A stretch of DNA of 7,365 bases, taken from positions 1 through 7,365 of the forward strand of contig JBLRWC010000068.1 in assembly GCA_047921455.1 (NCBI GenBank). The letters run 5' to 3'. Each line of letters starts with the position of its first letter. The first letter of the stretch is position 1. The notes below the pieces were generated by a model. The model was not told the origin of the DNA. It ran no database searches and was given only the letters and a program-made list of their open reading frames with translations. The position numbers and the translations under genes are program-made. Of this stretch, positions 4,948 to 7,365 are shown piece after piece. Source of the stretch: XN24 sp047921455. GTDB taxonomy: Bacteria; Pseudomonadota; Gammaproteobacteria; Steroidobacterales; XN24.

Positions 4948-5775
4948 TCAGTTCATGGGCGGCGGGGCGATCATGCAGCCGTATTCATCCACCGGCATGC
5001 CCGGCGGAGTGTCGGGACACATATCCCTGGAATCGGGCACACCATCCCCGTCGCTGTCCTGCACGGCGGCACAGCCGAATTCATCGACGGCGGCGCCGGC
5101 CGGGGTATCGGGGCAGCGGTCGAGTGCGTCCGGCACGCCGTCCCCGTCGGAGTCGAGCACGACGTTCCAGTGTTGCACCGGTGCGTCCGAGTTGACGGTG
5201 TCCGGGTCCGGCAGCCGCTGCCTCGGTCCGACATACGCAAAGCCGAAAGGAAGTTTCAGGCCGACACTCAGCAGGTAGTCGGTCAACTGCCCGTCGCTGA
5301 AATCCCGGCGCGCGCGCAACTCGGTGCGCAGTGACATGTTGAGTGCCGAAATAGGCATCATCAGGCCGGCGCCAACGGAAAGCATCGCGCCGTTTTCATC
5401 GAATCGGTTCAGCTTGTAATCGGTGTTCATCCAGCCGGCGCCCATGACAACGTATGGCACGAAGTGTGGGGTATCGAGCAGTCGACGCGTCACGTCGAGG
5501 CCAAGGCCCCACTGGTTTGCAGCATGTTCTCCGGCAGCGTTCTTGAAGCGCGTGCCGACCAGGTTGAATTCCACGCCCCAGTCAGTTCCGATGCCGCGTC
5601 CGACGCCGAGGTGATAGCCGGACCATTCGGTCTCGAAACCGCGTGCGCGGTCCTCGTCGATGCCGGAAATCATCGCCGTGCCATACCACCGGCCGAAATC
5701 GTCGAACGCCAGCGCGGCGGAAGCAGGCGCTACGGCCATGACGGCGAGCAAGCCAGCGTGGAGTGTCATTTTCAT
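4948..5775 (-). CDS. Outer-membrane beta-barrel protein with two thrombospondin type 3 repeats
   Basis: From the ATG at 5775 this is a 275-aa protein. The start is supported by AGGA (5788 to 5785), 9 nt upstream. A signal peptide (MKMTLHAGLLAVMAVAPASA) is probably cut near residue 20 or 23. Residues of about 24-185 alternate polar and aromatic or hydrophobic positions with Gly-rich turns (GYHLGVGRGIGTDWGVEFNL, FVPYVVMGAGWM, LLSVGLKLPFGFAYVG), as in small OmpA-like 8-strand barrels. A Pro/Asp linker leads to two Ca-binding TSP3-type repeats, DSDGDGVPDALDRCPDTP and DSDGDGVPDSRDMCPDTP, each ending in a Cys (FGC, YGC). It ends with MIAPPPMN. OmpA-family proteins usually continue into a peptidoglycan-binding OmpA domain after such repeats; here it is absent. 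It is divergent from tolC and its 3' end is 29 nt from tRNA-Ala. The role is probably structural or adhesive in the outer membrane, and not certain. Confidence 0.87.
   Translation of the reverse strand: MKMTLHAGLLAVMAVAPASAALAFDDFGRWYGTAMISGIDEDRARGFETEWSGYHLGVGRGIGTDWGVEFNLVGTRFKNAAGEHAANQWGLGLDVTRRLLDTPHFVPYVVMGAGWMNTDYKLNRFDENGAMLSVGAGLMMPISALNMSLRTELRARRDFSDGQLTDYLLSVGLKLPFGFAYVGPRQRLPDPDTVNSDAPVQHWNVVLDSDGDGVPDALDRCPDTPAGAAVDEFGCAAVQDSDGDGVPDSRDMCPDTPPGMPVDEYGCMIAPPPMN
4975..5154 (-). repeat. Two tandem TSP3-coding repeats
   Basis: Residues 208-235 and 240-267 of the barrel protein are near copies, with a 96-nt period at DNA level. Each has a DSDGDGVPD calcium loop, a CPDTP motif, and a VDEFGC or VDEYGC end. 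Cysteines at 221, 235, 253 and 267 could form one disulphide per repeat. The Asp pattern is that of calcium-binding TSP3 repeats. Confidence 0.9.
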
Positions 5776-5926
5776 ATATGCGCGTCCTGTCTGCAGGCCA
5801 TCGGGTCGGCCTCGGTCAGTCGAATTATGATAAGTCCGGCGCGAGACTGCCATAGTCGCGACGGAATGCATATTGTCTTGTGGCACAATCGGCGCTGCTC
5901 GCCGGGCATCACTTCGAGGGAACCTT
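5776..5926. promoter_or_regulatory. Shared divergent promoter region of the barrel gene and tolC
   Basis: This 151-bp gap must hold promoters for both genes. For tolC the best match is an extended -10, TGG-CACAAT (5881-5889), without a good -35; CTGCCA (5847-5852) and CATATT (5869-5874), 16 nt apart, are an alternative. For the barrel gene, CATAAT or TATCAT on the minus strand (5824-5832) is a possible -10, with no clear -35. An inverted repeat ATTGT-N8-ACAAT (5872-5889) overlaps the candidate tolC -10 and could be an operator. All of this is weak pattern matching. Confidence 0.4.
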
Positions 5927-7291
5927 ATGCGTCGCTTTATTTTGCTGCTGCTTTCCGCAGCACTTTTTGGCTCCGCGGCTCATGCTGCGGGGGACATGCT
6001 TGATGTCTACCAGGCCGGTCTGCGCAATGATCCGCGTTTCCACGCCGCCTACTACGAGTACCAGGCCGCCTTGCAGAGAATCCCGCAGGCGCGCGCGGAG
6101 TTATTTCCGCAAATAAGTTTCGATGCGCGCCAGAGCCGCACCGATCAGAACATCGTCGAGCGCGAAGAGCCGCTGTTCGGCATCGGTCGGTCGAGATTCA
6201 CGACGCGCACCTGGCAGTTCCAGGTCAGCCAGCCGCTGTTTCGGTACGCGTCATGGGTGCAGCTCAGCCAATCGCAGGCTGTCGTGCGACAGGCATTTGC
6301 CGTCTATACGGCGGCCGAACAGGAGCTCATCCTGCGTTCCGCGGCGCTGTACCTGAACGTACTGGCGTCGCGCGATCGGGTCACGCTCAGCGAAGCGGAA
6401 CTTGCGGCCGTAGGTCGTCAGCTCGAACTGGTGCAGGCGCAGCGGCGGGGCGGACTGGCGCCGGTCACTGACGAGTACGAAGCCGAGGCGCGTTATTCCG
6501 CGGTACAGGCTGATCTCATCGAGGCCAGCTATGCGCTGGATGACGCCTACCAGGCAATGCGGGAACTGGCAGGCGACGCCATCACCAGCGTCTATCCCTT
6601 GCACTCGGCAATCCCCTTGTTGCCGCCGGAGCCGGCGGACCTGAACGAGTGGGTAGCGCGCGCGGTGGACCAGAACCTGTTGTTGCTCGCGCGGCGTGCG
6701 GCCGTCGAGGTAGCGGAGCACGAAGCCAAGCGCGTACGCGCCAGTCATTACCCGACACTCGAACTGGTCGCGAGCACTGGCAATACCGATGTCGGCGGCG
6801 CGGTCACGGGCGGCGCCAGCAATACGGATACCAACGTCATTGGCGTGCAGTTCAACGTACCGATTTTTTCCGGCGGAATCGTACTGGCAAGAACACGCGA
6901 AGCGGACATGACGTTGAACCGCGTCAAGCAGGAACAGGTGTTGCAACACCGTGTCGTCATGCGCGAGACGCGCGGCGCTTACCAGGGCGTGGTCAGCGCC
7001 ATTGAGCGAGTGCGTGCACTCGAGGCTTCATTGACGTCGCAAGAGAGCGCCGTCGAGGGTCGGCGGCGCGGTTATCGTTCCGGCCTTTTTACCTTGCTGG
7101 ACGTCCTCGATTCAGAGCGCGAACTTTTCCAGACGAGTCGCGACCTGGCGCGGGCGCGATACGAATATCTGCTCAATCTTTTGCAGTTGAAACGCCAGGC
7201 CGGCACGCTCGCCGAAGATGATCTTGTCTATCTCAACGACCTGCTCGATCGTGGCCGGGCAGTGCCGCTGACGGCCACCTTCAGCCACTAA
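5927..7291 (+). CDS. tolC: TolC-family outer membrane channel protein
   Basis: TolC forms the trimeric outer-membrane and periplasmic channel used by type I secretion systems and tripartite efflux pumps. The 454-aa protein has a signal peptide (MRRFILLLLSAALFGSAAHA, cut after AHA) and two repeated halves, as expected of the OEP fold. The N-terminal half starts DMLDVYQAGLRNDPRFHAA (23-41), then PQARAELFPQISF, the strand region FQVSQPLFRYASW (98-110), and the helix with GLAPVTDEYEAEARY (176-190). The second half has ASHYPTLELVASTG (272-285), GVQFNVPIFSGG (306-317) and YRSGLFTLLDVLDSERELF (383-401), then YLLNLLQLKRQAGTLAEDDL (414-433), the usual C-terminal end. The ATG at 5927 has GAGGG 6 nt upstream; the open frame extends to about 5873 without a ribosome site. 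No membrane fusion or inner-membrane pump gene is adjacent, as for E. coli tolC, so it may serve several systems. Confidence 0.95.
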   Translation: MRRFILLLLSAALFGSAAHAAGDMLDVYQAGLRNDPRFHAAYYEYQAALQRIPQARAELFPQISFDARQSRTDQNIVEREEPLFGIGRSRFTTRTWQFQVSQPLFRYASWVQLSQSQAVVRQAFAVYTAAEQELILRSAALYLNVLASRDRVTLSEAELAAVGRQLELVQAQRRGGLAPVTDEYEAEARYSAVQADLIEASYALDDAYQAMRELAGDAITSVYPLHSAIPLLPPEPADLNEWVARAVDQNLLLLARRAAVEVAEHEAKRVRASHYPTLELVASTGNTDVGGAVTGGASNTDTNVIGVQFNVPIFSGGIVLARTREADMTLNRVKQEQVLQHRVVMRETRGAYQGVVSAIERVRALEASLTSQESAVEGRRRGYRSGLFTLLDVLDSERELFQTSRDLARARYEYLLNLLQLKRQAGTLAEDDLVYLNDLLDRGRAVPLTATFSH

Positions 7292-7310
7292 AAGCTGTTT
7301 CGAAAATACG

Positions 7311-7351
7311 CGCTCCGGCAACTTCTTCCAGGTTGCCGGAGCGTTTTTTTT
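7311..7351 (+). terminator. Intrinsic terminator of tolC
   Basis: A perfect 12-bp stem (CGCTCCGGCAAC, 7311-7322, with GTTGCCGGAGCG, 7332-7343) encloses a 9-nt loop and is followed by eight T residues (7344-7351). It lies 19 nt after the tolC stop. On the minus strand the hairpin is followed only by a short TATTTT stretch, so any action in the other direction would be weaker. Confidence 0.95.
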
Positions 7352-7365
7352 CGCGCCTTACGCGG

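Noticed and set aside
4438..5334. A 298-residue plus-strand open frame running across the acetyltransferase, tRNA-Ala and barrel gene.
   Set aside because: It is antisense to two well-supported genes and reads through the tRNA; its AQLGERLDRTQEVVGSIPSG stretch is the usual product of translating a tRNA gene.
5840..5862. A possible hairpin with GACT/AGTC arms in the divergent region.
   Set aside because: Only 4 bp pair before mismatches, so it is not distinguishable from chance.

Overview
The window looks like ordinary chromosome from a GC-rich gammaproteobacterium. The evidence is an E. coli-type HemG, a TolC-family outer membrane channel, a YfcC-type carrier, a MarC-family protein, a tRNA with an encoded CCA end, and Shine-Dalgarno sites before most genes. 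I see no phage, transposon, CRISPR or plasmid genes. Codon use looks uniform by eye, and no non-coding gap exceeds about 150 bp.

Left to right. (1) A tRNA-Ser(UGA) on the minus strand is cut by the left edge. (2) A tight plus-strand run follows from 191 to 3233: a MarC-family membrane protein, a small membrane protein of unknown function, a membrane-anchored histidine phosphatase, and a YfcC-family carrier. The last three are separated by 1 and 5 nt, so they are probably one transcript of inner-membrane proteins. (3) hemG, for late haem synthesis, runs toward that operon, and its stop lies inside the last codons of the carrier gene. (4) A two-gene minus-strand operon encodes a GNAT acetyltransferase and then a Bcp/PrxQ peroxiredoxin, with an 8-nt overlap. 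(5) A complete tRNA-Ala(CGC) on the plus strand diverges from that operon; its promoter overlaps the start of the acetyltransferase gene. (6) A minus-strand outer-membrane barrel protein ends in two thrombospondin type 3 (TSP3) repeats and has no OmpA peptidoglycan-binding domain. (7) Divergent from it is a TolC-family channel gene, closed by a strong intrinsic terminator near the right edge.

The common theme is the cell envelope and redox housekeeping: inner-membrane carriers, an anchored and probably periplasmic phosphatase, quinone-linked haem synthesis, peroxide reduction, an outer-membrane barrel and an export channel. I did not find a clearly new biological system. The points most worth checking are the uncharacterised membrane protein plus anchored phosphatase cassette, the OmpA-like protein lacking its C-terminal domain beside a tRNA, the hexamer repeat in the hemG/yfcC overlap, and the matched TTGCGA promoter elements of the two tRNA genes.
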